Shown here: positions 47,172 to 59,980 of the stretch, in pieces
How the letters are laid out: the number at the start of each line of letters is the position of its first letter
Numbering within the stretch: position 1 is the first letter of the stretch
Assembly: GCA_009599575.1 (NCBI GenBank)
Contig: VWND01000002.1
Span: 1,116,001 to 1,180,000, forward strand
DNA: 64,000 bases
Origin: Blumeriella jaapii
Taxonomy: Eukaryota; Ascomycota; Leotiomycetes; Helotiales; Drepanopezizaceae
Reading direction: 5' to 3'
The notes under the pieces: model-generated
What the model saw: only the letters and a program-made list of their open reading frames with translations
The model's database searches: none
Told to the model about the DNA's origin: nothing
Position numbers and translations under genes: made by a program

Positions 47172-49498
47172 ATGAATGTCATTAAGCTCCAGAGGTGCGT
47201 TCTGCGAAATCTCCAGAGCTACGCAAGCTGACCATTTCTCGATAGGAAATATCCTCAGTTTGCCCAAGACGAGGTCTTTGGTCTACAAGACGCCTTCCGT
47301 AAGCTGGACGTCGATGACAAGGGCTACATCGACGAGGCGACCGCGATCAAGGCGACGCAGGCGAGCGAGAGACAACCGTACGATGTGGTCCGACAGGCTC
47401 TCAAGGAGGTGGAGCTGGATTCCTCGAGGAGAGTTGAATTGGACGATTACTTTGGAGTATGTTACTATTGCCTCCGGGAACTTGTGTGGTCTGCCTCATA
47501 AAGCCTTGCGTGCCGGGTATCTGGCTTCCAGGCTGCCATTACCCCAAACCCGCAAGGCCTTCTGGCCTATCAAGACAACGGGAGCGACGGCCATTCGGAC
47601 GTTGCTCTGCGATGAGCCTTTATTTACTGCATAGAACCTGGCTAACGGCTTTCTTAGCTTGTTGCGAAACTCCGAGATTCATCGCCGGCTCAGAAGCGCA
47701 TGTCGGTAGGCCCTACATCTCCGATCCGAGGTGGCATCGTTTCGCAGCAAACAGGTGGTGGTGGGCATTCTTCGAAGCTCAGCGCCAGTGGACGAATTCA
47801 AGTCCAAGGATCCTCTTCGAACGTCACCCATACGATCAACGAAGACGAGAGAACTGAATTCACCCGCCATATCAATGCTGTTTTAGCTGGCGATCCGGAT
47901 ATTGGAAACCGTCTTCCTTTCCCAACCGATACGTTCGAGATGTTTGACGAATGCAAAGATGGGCTGGTGTTAGCGAAGTTGATCAATGACAGTGTGCCCG
48001 ATACCATTGATGAGCGTGTGCTCAACCGTGCTGGGAAAAAGATCAAGTCATTGAATGCTTTTCACATGACGGAAAACAACAACATTGTCATCGAGTCTGC
48101 GAAGGGTATTGGTTGTTCGGTGGTAAACATTGGTAGTGGAGATATCATCGAGGTTCGAGAACACTTGATCTTGGGTCTTATCTGGCAAGTCATTCGAAGA
48201 GGTCTACTCGGCAAGATCGATATCAAGCTTCATCCTGAGCTGTACAGGTTACTGGATGAAGACGAAACCCTTGAGCAGTTTTTGCGACTTCCTCCGGAGC
48301 AAATCCTGTTGAGATGGGTGAACTATCATCTGAAGGCTGCAAACTGGCCCCGCAGGTATGCTAATAAAAACCCGAGTCGCGGAACCAATGCTAATCTGGA
48401 TCGCAGAGTAGCGAACTTCTCGACTGATGTCAAGGATGCAGAGAATTACACTGTCCTTCTCGCCCAGATCGCGCCAGACCAGTGCGACCGTGGACCTTTA
48501 CAAACCCGTGATCTACTGCAAAGAGCCGAACAAGTACTCCAAAATGCTGATACCCTAGGATGCCGTAAATTCTTGACACCAACTTCTCTCGTTGCCGGAA
48601 ATCCAAAACTTAACCTTGCTTTCGTCGCAAACCTGTTCAACACCCACCCAGCACTAGACCCAATCACTGAAGAAGAGAAGCTCCAAGTCGACGACTTCGA
48701 CGCAGAAGGCGAGCGTGAAGCTCGAGTCTTCACCCTCTGGCTCAACAGTCTGGACGTTCAACCCGCAGTCAACTCCCTCTATGACGACTTGCGCGATGGT
48801 CAGATTCTCTTACAAGCATACGACAAAGTCATCAAAGGCTCCGTCAACTGGCGCCACGTAAACAAAATCCCCGCCAACAGCACCGAGATGTCTCGCTTCA
48901 AGGCCGTGGAGAACACAAACTATGCCATCGAACTCGGCAAGCAGAATCGATTCTCGCTCGTCGGCGTTCAAGGCGCGGATATCACAGACGGCCAGCGCAC
49001 CCTGACTCTCGGTCTCGTCTGGCAACTGATGCGCAAAGACATCTCGGAGACCTTATCAGCCCTCGCCCAGCGTCTCGGTAAGCGCGAAATCACCGACGCA
49101 GAGATGGTCAAATGGGCCAATGGCATGTCGCAGAAGGGCGGCAAAAGCTCGTCTGTGCGCTCGTTCAAGGACTCCTCAATCGGCACGGGTAATTTCTTAC
49201 TCGATGTCCTGAACGGAATGAAGAGCAACTATGTCGACTACGACCTCGTTACTCCTGGCCGAACGGACGACGACGCTTACCTGAACGCCAAGCTGAGTAT
49301 CAGTATCGCAAGGAAGATGGGCGCGACGATTTGGCTGGTACCGGAGGATATCTGCCAGGTCCGAAGCCGCTTGGTGACTACTTTCATTGGTAAGTAATTT
49401 TCTCACCCCCCCCTCTGTGTTGAAGCTACAATCTTCCGAGGACAACATGGCTGACGTGAGTAGGTTCCCTGATGGCGACGCACGAAAAGATGCAGTGA
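47172..49498 (+). CDS. SAC6: Fimbrin (actin-bundling protein)
   Basis: Cross-links actin filaments in patches and cables during endocytosis and polarised growth. Exons 47172-47194, 47246-47456, 47658-49389 and 49464-49498 give 666 residues. In order: an EF-hand-like headpiece (FGLQDAFRKLDVDDKGYIDEATA) and a Gly/Ser linker (TSPIRGGIVSQQTGGGGHSS). Four calponin-homology domains in two actin-binding pairs follow, with blocks such as DGLVLAKLINDSVPDTIDERVLN, ESAKGIGCSVVNIGSGDI, HLILGLIWQVIRRG and NYAIELGKQNRFSLVGVQGADI. The end WLVPEDICQVRSRLVTTFIGSLMATHEK is standard. The last exon codes only twelve residues. No frame break was seen. Confidence 0.96.
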
Positions 49499-51101
49499 GG
49501 CAGGCGCAGGAGGGAGGTCTGATGTTGCGAAGGAAGTGATCTGCGAATAGAAAACAAGCACTCGGGCGAGAGGGAGGATAGGGCAAGACCGGCTGGAGAA
49601 AAAGCATGCCCGTGGACCCCCGAACCTGAACCCATGGGGAGGAGCGAGCAATGAATGAGAAAGCTGCGATTTTCGTGCCCATCCCATCGTACAAGTAACC
49701 TCTCTTGACTCATTCCTTGTGACCGCCGACGGATCAAGTGACGTACGTACAGTAGAACGAACGTCTGCTAGGTACGAACTTGCAAGTGCTAGCCTGCCTC
49801 TCCTACCGTACCGTACCGTATTACAGAGAGAGGTACAGTTGGTCCCGTAGGTACAACAGTACTTACCTACTTGCCTCCCTGGCCACCTCAGGCGCGCATC
49901 TCTAAACATGGAACGATCGTGTATGTATGTATGTATGTATGTACCGGTGTATGAATGTGAAATAAGGTAGGTAGGTAGGTAGGTAGGTAGGTAATAAATC
50001 AACTGCGACGTGCAACTTCTAGAAGCAAGATGCTCACGAGCCGTGACACCTACCTAGGTACAATACAATACAATACAAAACCATACAATACAACAATACA
50101 ATACAATACAATACAATACAATACAATACAATACAATACAATACAATGCAATGCAATGCAATACAATACAATACAGTTACCTAGGTAGGTACCTACTTTG
50201 CCTTGCCTTGCCTTGCTTTGCTTTGCTTTGCAGTAGGTGCACCTACTGTAGCTACCTAGCTAGCTAGCTACCTTACCGACTGTATGGTACTGTACAGTAC
50301 GGTAACAGTAAGAGTAACAACAGTAAGAGTACCCCTACCTAGGTACCTACCTACATACTGTACCGTGCTGACCGAACGAACGAAAGAACGACATGCAAAG
50401 CCGACTGACACACGGGCCCAACGGAACGATGGAGGAAAACGTTCTCAAGACTTTCTCTTATATTCAACGCGAGAGCGAGCAGCACTTGAGGGGCCTACTA
50501 CAGAGAGGCAGGTAAGTACAGTGCGGGAGGTGTGTATCAGGCCCGGATGTCGTATCGATCGCGCAAAATCGCGGACTCGCTCGCTCTTCCGGGGACCTGA
50601 TGTGCCCGCTCTGCTGCTCGCCTGCCTGCCTGCCTGCCTGCTGGTGCAGCTATCTAGCTAGCTATAGCGACTGGTCCGTCTCGTTCCTCCTGTCGTGTCC
50701 GGCTTGCCCATCTTGCTCCTGCTCCTGCTCCTGCTCCTTGCTTCCTATGCAAAATTACATGGTCATATCTGTCGCTAGGATGTAAGAGAATAGAGCGCGT
50801 AATTAAGCGCAGTTTCGGTTCCAAGATCCTCGAACACCTTTGGTATCTCTCGTAGCAAGCCCGTCACGTCCGTCTTGCGAAATCACCTCGAAATATCGAA
50901 ACACACAATCAAGAGGTAGCACCTGACCCGGTCCCAACAAACATCCAGACGTACCGTCGTCAAAAAGGAATGACCAGTCATCATTCATGACTGCTCCAAA
51001 CCCTCCGCGATCCCCACTTTCATTTTTTCGTGCTGTCTTTGCCGAGAATTGAAACTGATTTTCGAGAAGCAGAACACCACACACTCCGTTGAGATTTTAA
51101 A
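49499..51101. other. Repeat-rich spacer between fimbrin and MIT gene
   Basis: A convergent 3' spacer, unusually rich in simple repeats: GTAT units at 49921-49943, GTAG units at 49965-49992, CAATA units at 50061-50175, CTTGC/CTTTG units at 50197-50231, CCTG units at 50621-50641, and several CTAGCTAGC and GTACAGTAC palindromes. No gene was supported. Confidence 0.6.
50061..50175 (+). repeat. CAATA pentanucleotide microsatellite
   Basis: About twenty units of CAATA (with CAATG and CATACA variants) in one run, flanked on both sides by CCTAGGTAC-type palindromic sequence. This is intergenic, with no spacers that would suggest a CRISPR. Confidence 0.9.
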
Positions 51102-54100
51102 TCAGACGTTCACCCACTCCGAACCGCGCTTGATGAACTTGTCGAGAAGTAGGCCGATGTCTATGAGGACAAATCGACAAATGTAGAAACCAAAGAATTC
51201 GGCGGCATGGCGTGTACACAGCTCGAGCCCAACTTGTGTCTTGTCGGCATGTCTTAAACCCGGATCCTCAACTTGGCGTGCGATTTGATCTGACATACAT
51301 CGTTAGCATTGAAACCTACGAAGCGGGAGAGAAGTGGCTAACCTATGGCTTGCGCGGCATCAAAGAGCTTTGCCAACGCATTCATATAGGTCGTATTTGG
51401 GCCCGAGAACTGGATCGAGGATACATCACGTTTCGGGAAACGGACTTTGGTGGTCGATGTGGAGGTCATGGGCAGTGTCACCATGGTCAAATTTTCCCTG
51501 CCTCCGTCTGTTGGCATTCGATTCGTGTACGTGTTTGACAGGCCAGCACCCGAGTTCTTCGATCTCAATCTCCGCCAAGAGAACGATGAAGACTTGCTGG
51601 ACGTACTGCCCGATTTCGAAGCCGTGTTGCTGGGTTCAGCGTCACCACCAGTGAAAATACCTCCAGAAGTTTGAACGCCCACGTCGCTGCCTAATTTCTT
51701 GGTCAGGGTCACTTGTACCTGCTCCAAAACGGCTTCGAGAGACTGCATCTCTTCCAAGACAGCATCGGCGTCGTATGTATCAACTTGTGCGAGTTTCATG
51801 AGTGCTGCTGTCAGGAGATCAAGATTGGCAATTTTGTCCTCGAGCCCCTTGATCTTCACGCCTTTTACGAACCACACGTCCCGAGGGACGAAGAGCTTCG
51901 TTGACAAGTAACCACCACGAGGATGCGCTATCGTCTGGTACAAGGCACGCATCAGCCAAAATGGCCGGAGTAAATATTCAATCGGACATGGCTCAAGCGG
52001 TATCGGCGCACCGACCGTGAGAGGGTTTGGCGAGCCGGGGCTTTCTGGCGAATGTATGTCACTGTTGAAAAGATACATTCCTCCCGTGGGGACGCCGCTT
52101 GTCTTTTCCATGAAGGCTGTAACGATTGGAGTTGGTAATGCAGGTAAAGCGGGAATTTTGCCGGCTAGATCTCTACTGGTGTAGTGAGCGCTCGATGGGG
52201 TATTCGGAGAGAGTTCAGGTAGACCATCGTCAAAATTGGAGACTGAGAGATTTTTACTCTTCACATGCTTCAGACTTGTGGACGAGAAGTTCTTGCGTAA
52301 TCCGCTTCTCGAATGAGCAAGACCCGGAGAGCCAGACCGAGAAAATTCACTATCGCTGGTGAGGGTTTGATGGAGCCCTAGCGCAGGAGATGGAGCAACT
52401 TCGACGGGACTTGTTGCCGCTGGAAATGGATAAGAAGCTTGACGGGCAGACTGAGGCATAGTTGAACGACCCAAGGCTACAGGGATATGTTGCTGTTGTT
52501 GAAGGGGGCCAGCGGTTTTGGGGTGAGCAAGCTCGGAATTTGAGGGGAGTCGTGGTGGTGGCATGAGCGGAGGTGGAGAAGGGTTCTTCATCGTTTCGAT
52601 TTTGAGTTGCTTAGCATTCTGCCCTGATAGACGTCTGTTCCGCACTGAACTGAAGGACGCGGCTGAAGGCGGAGGCCCTGGAATCGTAGGCGGCGGCGGC
52701 AGCGGCGGGAGAGCCTGAAGCGGAGGCGGGGGGTGCGAGGAGGGATCTGTTTGCGATTGTCGAGAGGGTGGTTGTGGAGGTATCGATGTCTCCGTGACGG
52801 TGGAGAGCGTGGTTCCAGCTGTAGTGGGATTTGATCCGATTGAACTGTTCCATGTCCGGCTAGAGAAGCCACTGGAGTCAGATTCCCGCTCCCGAGGGAG
52901 AGCTGATTTCGAATGTAAACCAAACTCAAAGTCTTCCATCACATAACCTCTGGTCATTTCTTCGAGCATACGCTCTTCGTCCTCCGATTCATTGACGTCG
53001 GATTCGTCTTCAAGGTCATCCGTTCCCTCTTGGTCTTTTCGGATTAACCGTCTTCTCTCATTGTCGCGTGCAGAATGTATGGCTGCCTCACGTTCTGACT
53101 GGCGCACTCTTTCCTTTGCCAGCTCAACCTTTCGTCGAACACTGGCAACGATCTCATCGTCATCCTCGTAGTCATAATGTGCCGGTCCAGACCGCCCCAC
53201 TGGCTCGAAGCCGTCATCATATGCAGCTTCGATGGCTTCGTCCAAAGCGGTGTCGAATTCGGTCTCCGTGGCCCCGCTGGGAGCTCGAATGTGCTTCCTC
53301 CGCACCCCAATCGACGAGCTCCTTGAATGCACAGATGAGCTGACGGAGTCACCCGATTCGTCTATAGTGTCCAGCCAAGACATCGACTCGTTACTCGCTG
53401 CCCGGGAGTGGCCCTTGGTGGATGACACCCCCGAGACCGACAACAGATCAGAGGATGCTTGTCTCTGGTGGTTGTTTGGAGATCCATGAATCGAAGGCAG
53501 GGACGGGCGTCGCGGCGTCAGCGGCGGTGGCATGTACATGCTTTCCATCTCCGACTCTCCCATGGGCGATCTCGAATACGACCGATTGTGCGGGTCGGGG
53601 GAGTCATTGGACCTATACCTCAGCGATTCCAAGGCAGCTGGCAATAGCGACTCTCTTCGCTTGGGCAGCCGCGCGGGGCTGGTCGACCTATCCTGCTGGG
53701 GATCCGGGACATACAATGCATCGTTCACGATCCTTGTCACCGTCGCCGTTCCGATCACCGCGGATTCTTCATCGTACTCTTGAGACTCTCGATCCCTCCC
53801 CTCTCTACTGTCGGGCGGCGCAGGTAAGGCTTTGTGATCAGTTCCCAGATGGGGAGCGAGCTTTTTAAGCTCGCCAATCCGACTGGTATAGGTGTTTCGC
53901 TACATGGTCAGCACTGCCGACATCACACGGGTTGGGGAACTCACAATGGCTTCCAATTTCCGCCGGTCCTCGTCCCCAGAACTTCGCTGCATGACCTGCA
54001 GGAGCAAAGAACACGCCTCCGAGTACGCCTGCATGGCGCCTTCGAGATTTTGCGCATTGTCGAGAAGGACGGCCGTATTCGCCTTCTGGAGAGCCTTGGA

Positions 54101-54988
54101 GAGCATGGCTTTCTGCGAGGGCTGTTTCGAACTCCGTCGGGGAAAGCTTCCCTTGGCCGATTGCGAACGGTGTCGCGAGTGGCCGCGAGAGCTCGATCGT
54201 CCTTCCTCTTCGTCTGTATATTGGCGTCGGCTTGCGGAAGTGTCGGTCGAGAAGGACGACTGCGGCACGGGCGATGGAGCCAAGCCCGCCGACCTGGACG
54301 TCGACGACGAACGCCGTTCGGCGAAGTCCTTGGGGTCCAAGGAGTGATCCTCCCAGCTCCGGCCAAAGTAGTCTGCGTTCCGGACCGCGGCCGACAAGAT
54401 CTGGGCCGTGGAAGGGGAGGAAGTCGTCGGAGGGCCCGTCGCGGGCGCCGCCCCGGTGTTGGCGGCCGTCTGCAGGCCGGGCAGGGTGCTGAGCAGCGGG
54501 AGGGTGATGGAGGGCGTGCCCAGCGACGGACGGGAGACTTTGCTCTGAGACGGGGAGGACGTGGTCGGCAGGAAGGGTCTTTGCAGCTTGCGCGGCGGAG
54601 ACGACGTGTCCAAGAAGGAGGAGGCGCCGCCGCCGAGCGACATTCGCCTGGCGGACGAGTTCGACCGCTTGTGGGTATGGTGGCTCACGGCGCTGGAATT
54701 CGTGGATCGCGACCAGCGGTTGACGTTCGCATTGCCCCCCTGGTCGGCCGATGTTACCAGCTTGGAGACGGGGGCATGGTGCGCGGGGGGGGTCGCGGTG
54801 CGCTCTCGGCTGCCTGGACGCGGCGGAGGAGGCGGCGGAGGCGGATGATGGCTGACGATGTTTGGAATGGGCCGCACGAGGGGCCGGATGCTCGACGAGG
54901 CCGTGGTGGTGGGGGAGCGCGGGTTCGGCGACGAGATCCATTCTCGACATTCGAAGATTGGGATGTCGCCCTCGGACAGCTGCGTCAA
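51102..54988 (-). CDS. MIT-domain protein with conserved C-terminal region
   Basis: Three exons (53945-54988, 51343-53899, 51102-51289) sum exactly to 1262 residues. The N-terminal third is disordered, rich in Ser, Pro and Thr, with an eight-proline run. An MIT three-helix domain follows (about residues 300-370: KAMLSKALQKANTAVLLDNAQNLEGAMQAYSEACSLLLQVMQR, then TSRIGELKKLAP across the intron), expected to bind ESCRT-III tails or microtubule/vesicle partners. A long low-complexity region follows, then a folded C-terminal part with RPFWLMRALYQTIAHPRGGYLSTKLFVPRDVW and an all-helical segment to the end. The combination is typical of fungal MIT proteins of unknown function. Its upstream region is G-rich and repetitive. 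Confidence 0.85.
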
Positions 54989-55199
54989 GCTTTACCCCTG
55001 CCGTGGCCGGGGGGGAGGGGGGAGGGGGTCCACGGGCAGAGGACCTGACGGAGGGAGGACTCGATGCCACGGCCAGAGTTCGCCGGCCACGATCAGATGC
55101 TGCGGCGAGGGCGACGCGGCAATGGGGAGCGCCAGGCCGAGGATGCGAGAGAATCTGGGGATGTGTAGTGTAGACGGGGTGCGCGTCGTGAGGTTGCAG

Positions 55200-55285
55200 G
55201 TCGGGGCCGCAGTCGAGGTCGCGGACGGGGACGGGGACGGGGTCGGGGACCGGGTCGGGGTCGGGGTCGAGGTCGAGGTCGATCG
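55200..55285 (+). repeat. G-rich hexanucleotide tract (G-quadruplex candidate)
   Basis: Repeated CGGGGA/CGGGGT and then GAGGTC units give at least six GGGG runs separated by two bases on the plus strand, 210-300 bases upstream of the MIT gene start. G-runs lie on that gene's template strand. Confidence 0.8.
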
Positions 55286-55654
55286 AGTACGGCCCTGAGG
55301 GTTCTCAGGGTTGCTGGTCGCAGGAACGAACGAAGGGCTCTCGATTCGATCAATCGATCAATCCAGATTTCAAGATCTCAATCTCAATCAATCAATCAAT
55401 CACTTCGATGGGATCTCTCGATTTGCTATGCATCACCACACGGTCAGCAAGTCCGCGGGCAGCATCGCGACGACTCTTTCTGCAACGGCGCCCTCCCTGC
55501 CCTCCCCCTTGCCACCAATGCCTGACGCCCAGCAGCGACTCTCCTGACTGATACATGATACTGTACAGTACAATACAACGCAACGCAACGTACCTGGCCT
55601 GTCCTGCTTGTCGCCTCTCTTCTCGCCGTCCCCCTCTTCTCTGCTCTGCTCTTC

Positions 55655-55784
55655 TCTTGCTCTTGCTCTGTCTCTCTCTGTCTCTCTCTCTTCTCTCTCT
55701 CTTCCTCTCTCTCTCTCTCTCTCTGCGTGTCTCCGTCTGGCCAGTGTCTCGGAGTGCGAAAACGTCCAGCTACTCGCCCATGTC

Positions 55785-55819
<35 letters not shown>

Positions 55820-55822
55820 GCC
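55655..55822 (+). repeat. CT-rich microsatellite cluster
   Basis: Two long (CT)n blocks (about 55665-55726 and 55782-55820) with TCTCTCTG and CTTG variants, separated by a non-repetitive stretch. Intergenic; open frames across it are artefacts of the repeat. Confidence 0.9.
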
Positions 55823-56807
55823 CCGTACACCTCGCGGTCCGAGTGGCAGGCACGCCGTTGCGTCGAATGGATCAATCCCCGCGCGTCGGTTTATCTCCGT
55901 CGACGTCGTGTGATGCTGTCCACCATCGAGTGTGTTCCCCCAGCGTGTCCGAGGTCTCGCAGCTGCCTTCTTCGTGCGCGTCGGTCGTCAGGGCTCGGCG
56001 GGTCGCGTCTGCACCGGTCGGATGGCTCTGGCTCGAGGGGGACGAGGAGGGAGTCTGCTCCACACGAACATGCACCGGATCGTGGGGGGCGAGCTGGAAG
56101 GCGCGGAGCCTGGGTTAGTGGTGTGTCGGAGCCGTGGTAGTGGCAGTGGTAGTCGTAGTCGTAAATTGGCGCTGGCGCTCAATCCAGTACAGTCCGACAC
56201 TGGCGCCGAGAGCAGGCCGAGCTGACTAGATGCAGAGGCTCGCGGCGCGTGGTAGGCACGGGAGAGTGGACCAGGAAAATCGCCGATGTGCAGGCCAAAT
56301 CGAATGGGGAAAATAGAGTAATGGGACGTGAGCATGTAGGTAGGAAAAGAGAAAGAAAGGAAAAGTGACGTCTGTCCATGGAGGAAGGGGAAGTGCAAGT
56401 GGAAGGGAGGGGAGAGAGGGGCGGGGGGGAGATGGATGGGCGTGGGCAGTTGACACCACCACTTGGCCTTGCAGAGACGGCGAGAGGGCAGCGTAGGCCA
56501 GACCAGCAAGACGGCGTCCGTTCGCGAAATGGACATCTCCTGGCGTGTTTCTGTGCTTCCGCGGCCTTTTGGCTCGTCTCCTTGTCAAGGTTTGCGCTGT
56601 ATCGGCGGCAAGGCGTATGGGACGGGTGGATCAGCTTACCACCACTGCTACTCTAGACCAGACTTGCCGACCCGAACCACGTATACAGGACGGCAACGAC
56701 AGCACGGTATGGACCGTCCTGTGCGGTACCATGACCCAGCAGGACGTCGACCTCTTTTCCCTTCCTGGGACCCCACGGGGGCGAGCACGAGTCATGCCGT
56801 CAGCAAG

Positions 56808-56965
56808 CAGTACAGTACAGGAGTGTGTACAGTACTTACAGTACAGGACTGTACTGTACGTGTACAGGAGTCGGTCAGTCGCTGTGGAGTGCAGTGTACA
56901 TACAGTACTTAGGTACTTACATACCTAGGTAGGTATTGTACAGTACTGTCGGTACAGTACGGTGC
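56808..56965 (+). repeat. Cluster of CAGTAC palindromes
   Basis: At least eight occurrences of CAGTAC/GTACTG within about 160 bases, mixed with TACCTAGGTAGGTA. The same short motif recurs in many other intergenic stretches of the window. Confidence 0.75.
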
Positions 56966-59579
56966 GGTATCGTAGAACCAACTACAGCCCCCTCCGAACA
57001 AGCAGACAGCAACAGCAAAGCATTGGCCATCCCCGCGCCGTCTCGTATACGGCCCGGAAAAGATGAGGAGTCGTGATTGCGATAATCGCGCCCTCCCCTT
57101 TTTCTCAACACCAAGGGAAAACTAAGTATAGCATGCTGTTTACATTCGCTTGGCGCTAAGCGTGACTAGCAACCGAGTCGTCCATTTGGGGCGAAGAGTC
57201 GATCTCCTGTCCATCGGCTGGCGACGCTAAGGTCCCGTATATACAGTGCGGACATGTGTATGTGTATGTGTATGTTGTGTATGTACCTACCTACGCATGG
57301 AGGGAGGATGGTGATGGTGCCGAGATCCCCGATCCATCTCTCGACCCCAATGCGATGGCATTTCCCATCTGGATTCCCAATCCACCCGTGGGACCCAGCC
57401 GCCTCAGGGACCGGTAGATCTGCGTGCTCTGACAGCTGGATCCATGCCCGAGCCTCACCAGATGCAAGCCATCCAAGGCTTAAACCGCGTGCTACAAGAC
57501 GTACGGGGATCTAAACTTTCCTACGAGTTACGTACTTCGAAGTATACCCCCCGACAAGCACCCTTCTTCCACCACAGGGTCAGGCAGGTACGTGCAAGCC
57601 TGGTCTTCGTTTCGCCCTGACGGCATCGTCCTCTCGTTCCCGCGTCATGAATCTACACATATCGAGGGCGCTGGCCGCGGGAAAGGCTCACGAAGCAAGT
57701 GCTCAGTTGCTGTCTCCCCGGGCTTGTCGCGGGGTCTGATGTACAACAGTAGTCAGTCGTAGTTCTCCCACCAGCGTGGTTCGTCTCAGACCTCATGCAC
57801 GTGAGGGATTTCCATCTCCGTGCCATCGTGGCCCCGATGTTTGCTCGCCGTTGCCTGTGCCCGCGAGCCATCAATCTCCATCACGTCGCCGCGTCGGCGA
57901 GGTCGGCACGCGCTCCTGTCCACAATTCGTTTCAGGCCGGATCCCCGGATGCAAGAAAACAAAACACCATTCCACACACCAAAAGCGCGTCCCCGTTCGC
58001 GCGCCCGTACACACACCAGGGACATCAGGTACAGTACTGTACATACAGTACAGGAAGTACAGTACGTCACCCCCAAAGCCAAAAGGGCCAGGCCGTGAGA
58101 TCGAGTCCTCAAACATCAACTGTCTTGCAAGCGTTTCACACGTTGCCACACACGTTGCCACAGCACCACCAGCGCCACCACCACCACCACCACCTCCTCC
58201 TCCTCCAGGCCAGGCCATAGCAGAGGGAGGGGACGTGAGTCGAATGAGGGTGTCCATCCCGTGGATAGACACAGCATCTCACCAAAGCCGTGACTGAGCG
58301 GACAGGCCTGAGCCCTGATACTTTTCGCGTGGAGCGGGGGTTCACGGCTCGTGAGCATCACAAGCCTCACAAGCGTCACACAGACAGACGGGGTTGCCAT
58401 GGCGTCCCATGAACCATATGCTCCAAGGGTCTAGCCGTTATTCTTATTCGGTCCCCAATGGTCTCAAGATCTACCGCTATGTAAGCGGCCCTACCCAGAG
58501 TATATCCGGACGCAGATAAGCTCGGCCTGCGAGCAATATCAAGGCCTCGTTGGGTTCACTTACTCTTCAGATACCAACGGTCGCACGTAAGCCGGCGTGG
58601 AGTGACGTCGTCGTGGACTGCGCTGTGCTTTCTTTCTTTCTTTCTCATCAGGCTATTGCATCTGTCGTGCGTGTGCAGCGGGTATCTATCTATCTACAGT
58701 ACCTACAGTCCTGTTGTACCTTACCTACTCCTGCAACTGCTCGGAGGCTGTCTCTGCATTGATCACCGTTCCGGATCGGGGGACACTGCTTGAGACTCGA
58801 TAGTCGATACCCAGCAGAAGACATGGTCCTTGTATCCGAACCCGCTCATCATTCCGACCAAAACCCATCACATCGCTTGGAAGCCGTCCATTGCTCGGTC
58901 GGTGTCCGTCGATAATGCGGGCTATCGATTCCGAAACTCGCTGCACGGCGTTCGGCATGTCAACCACGCACCACCAACGGGCCATCTCGAACATGGTCAA
59001 CTCGGCTCGAAGCCCATACGCGATTGATGGACTGTAAAGGCTGTCTGTCCCCACGGAGGCATCCACTCTCGTACACGTCTTGGCTTCTGCTTCGGTTTTG
59101 AATTTGTGAAGGTCCTGCCTGGCTGGCTAGCTGCTGTCTGTCTGTCGTTGCGTGATACCTCCTGTTCTGGTACACACTGTAGGTATAGGTACCTACCTGG
59201 TACTGTAAGTAAGGTACTGTAAGCAAGGCACTGTCCAGCTCGCAAAGAGAGCGAGTCCAGGAGGTGCAGCGAGAGGCAAACGCGAGCCTCAAGTCCCAGT
59301 TGAAGGTGTCCCCTCCGTCGACGCCAGGCAGGAAAGGGTGGGAAGTTTGACTCGCTCCTCGGATCAGATTCAGATCAGATCAGATCCGATCACCGAGCGA
59401 GGGCCGAGCCGGGCAGTGGATGCCCTACCTACGTATCTATCCGGACGGGAGTGAACCACCACCAACTGACTAACTATCCAATAGTGGGTCACACTGGAGA
59501 GGCCACTATCAATGACAGTAAGAACAGAGGTATGTATGTATGTGTAGACCCCTTTAGCTAGAGCCTTCCATCTGGCTAG

Positions 59580-59672
59580 ACACATTTACAGCACATTTAC
59601 CGCACATTTACCGCACATTTACAGTACAGTACAGCACATTTACAGCACACTTACAGCACATTTACAGCACAG
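59580..59672 (+). repeat. GCACATTTACA minisatellite
   Basis: Seven or so copies of a GCACATTTAC(A/C) unit of 10-12 bases, interrupted once by ACAGTACAGTACA. Intergenic. Confidence 0.85.
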
Positions 59673-59910
59673 CACAGTACAGTACCTATGTACAGTAGCA
59701 ACACCCACTTAGCCTAACGTGACTTGCGCCAAAGCACCGAGCCTGGTCAACGATTAACACGGTGCACTCCTACCGAAGACGAGGCCAGGAGGGAATCCGC
59801 GTACGTAGTACATACATACATACATACATACCGTACCGTACAGTACCTGCGCATGCTCAAACACGCTGCTGTCACTTCTTCGTCCGGACAAGCCAGCTAT
59901 CTCGATCCGT

Positions 59911-59980
59911 ACCTATCTATCTACCTACCTACCTACCTACCTACCTACCTACCTACCTACCTACCTACCTACCTACCTAT
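59911..59980 (+). repeat. CTAC tetranucleotide microsatellite
   Basis: About sixteen perfect CTAC units after a few CTAT units, followed shortly by a (TTC)n run at 60004-60034. Confidence 0.95.

Noticed and set aside
50061..50175. Possible CRISPR-like array
   Set aside because: The units are contiguous 5-base repeats without unique spacers, and the genome is eukaryotic.
53834..55070. Two long opposite-strand open frames (about 400 codons each) over the MIT gene's first exon
   Set aside because: The region is very GC-rich, which removes stop codons in all frames; the encoded sequences are Arg/Gly-rich with no domain, while the third frame encodes the MIT domain with matching introns.
55555..56118. 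187-codon Leu/Ser-rich frame over the CT microsatellites
   Set aside because: The Leu-Ser periodicity comes entirely from (CT)n translation.
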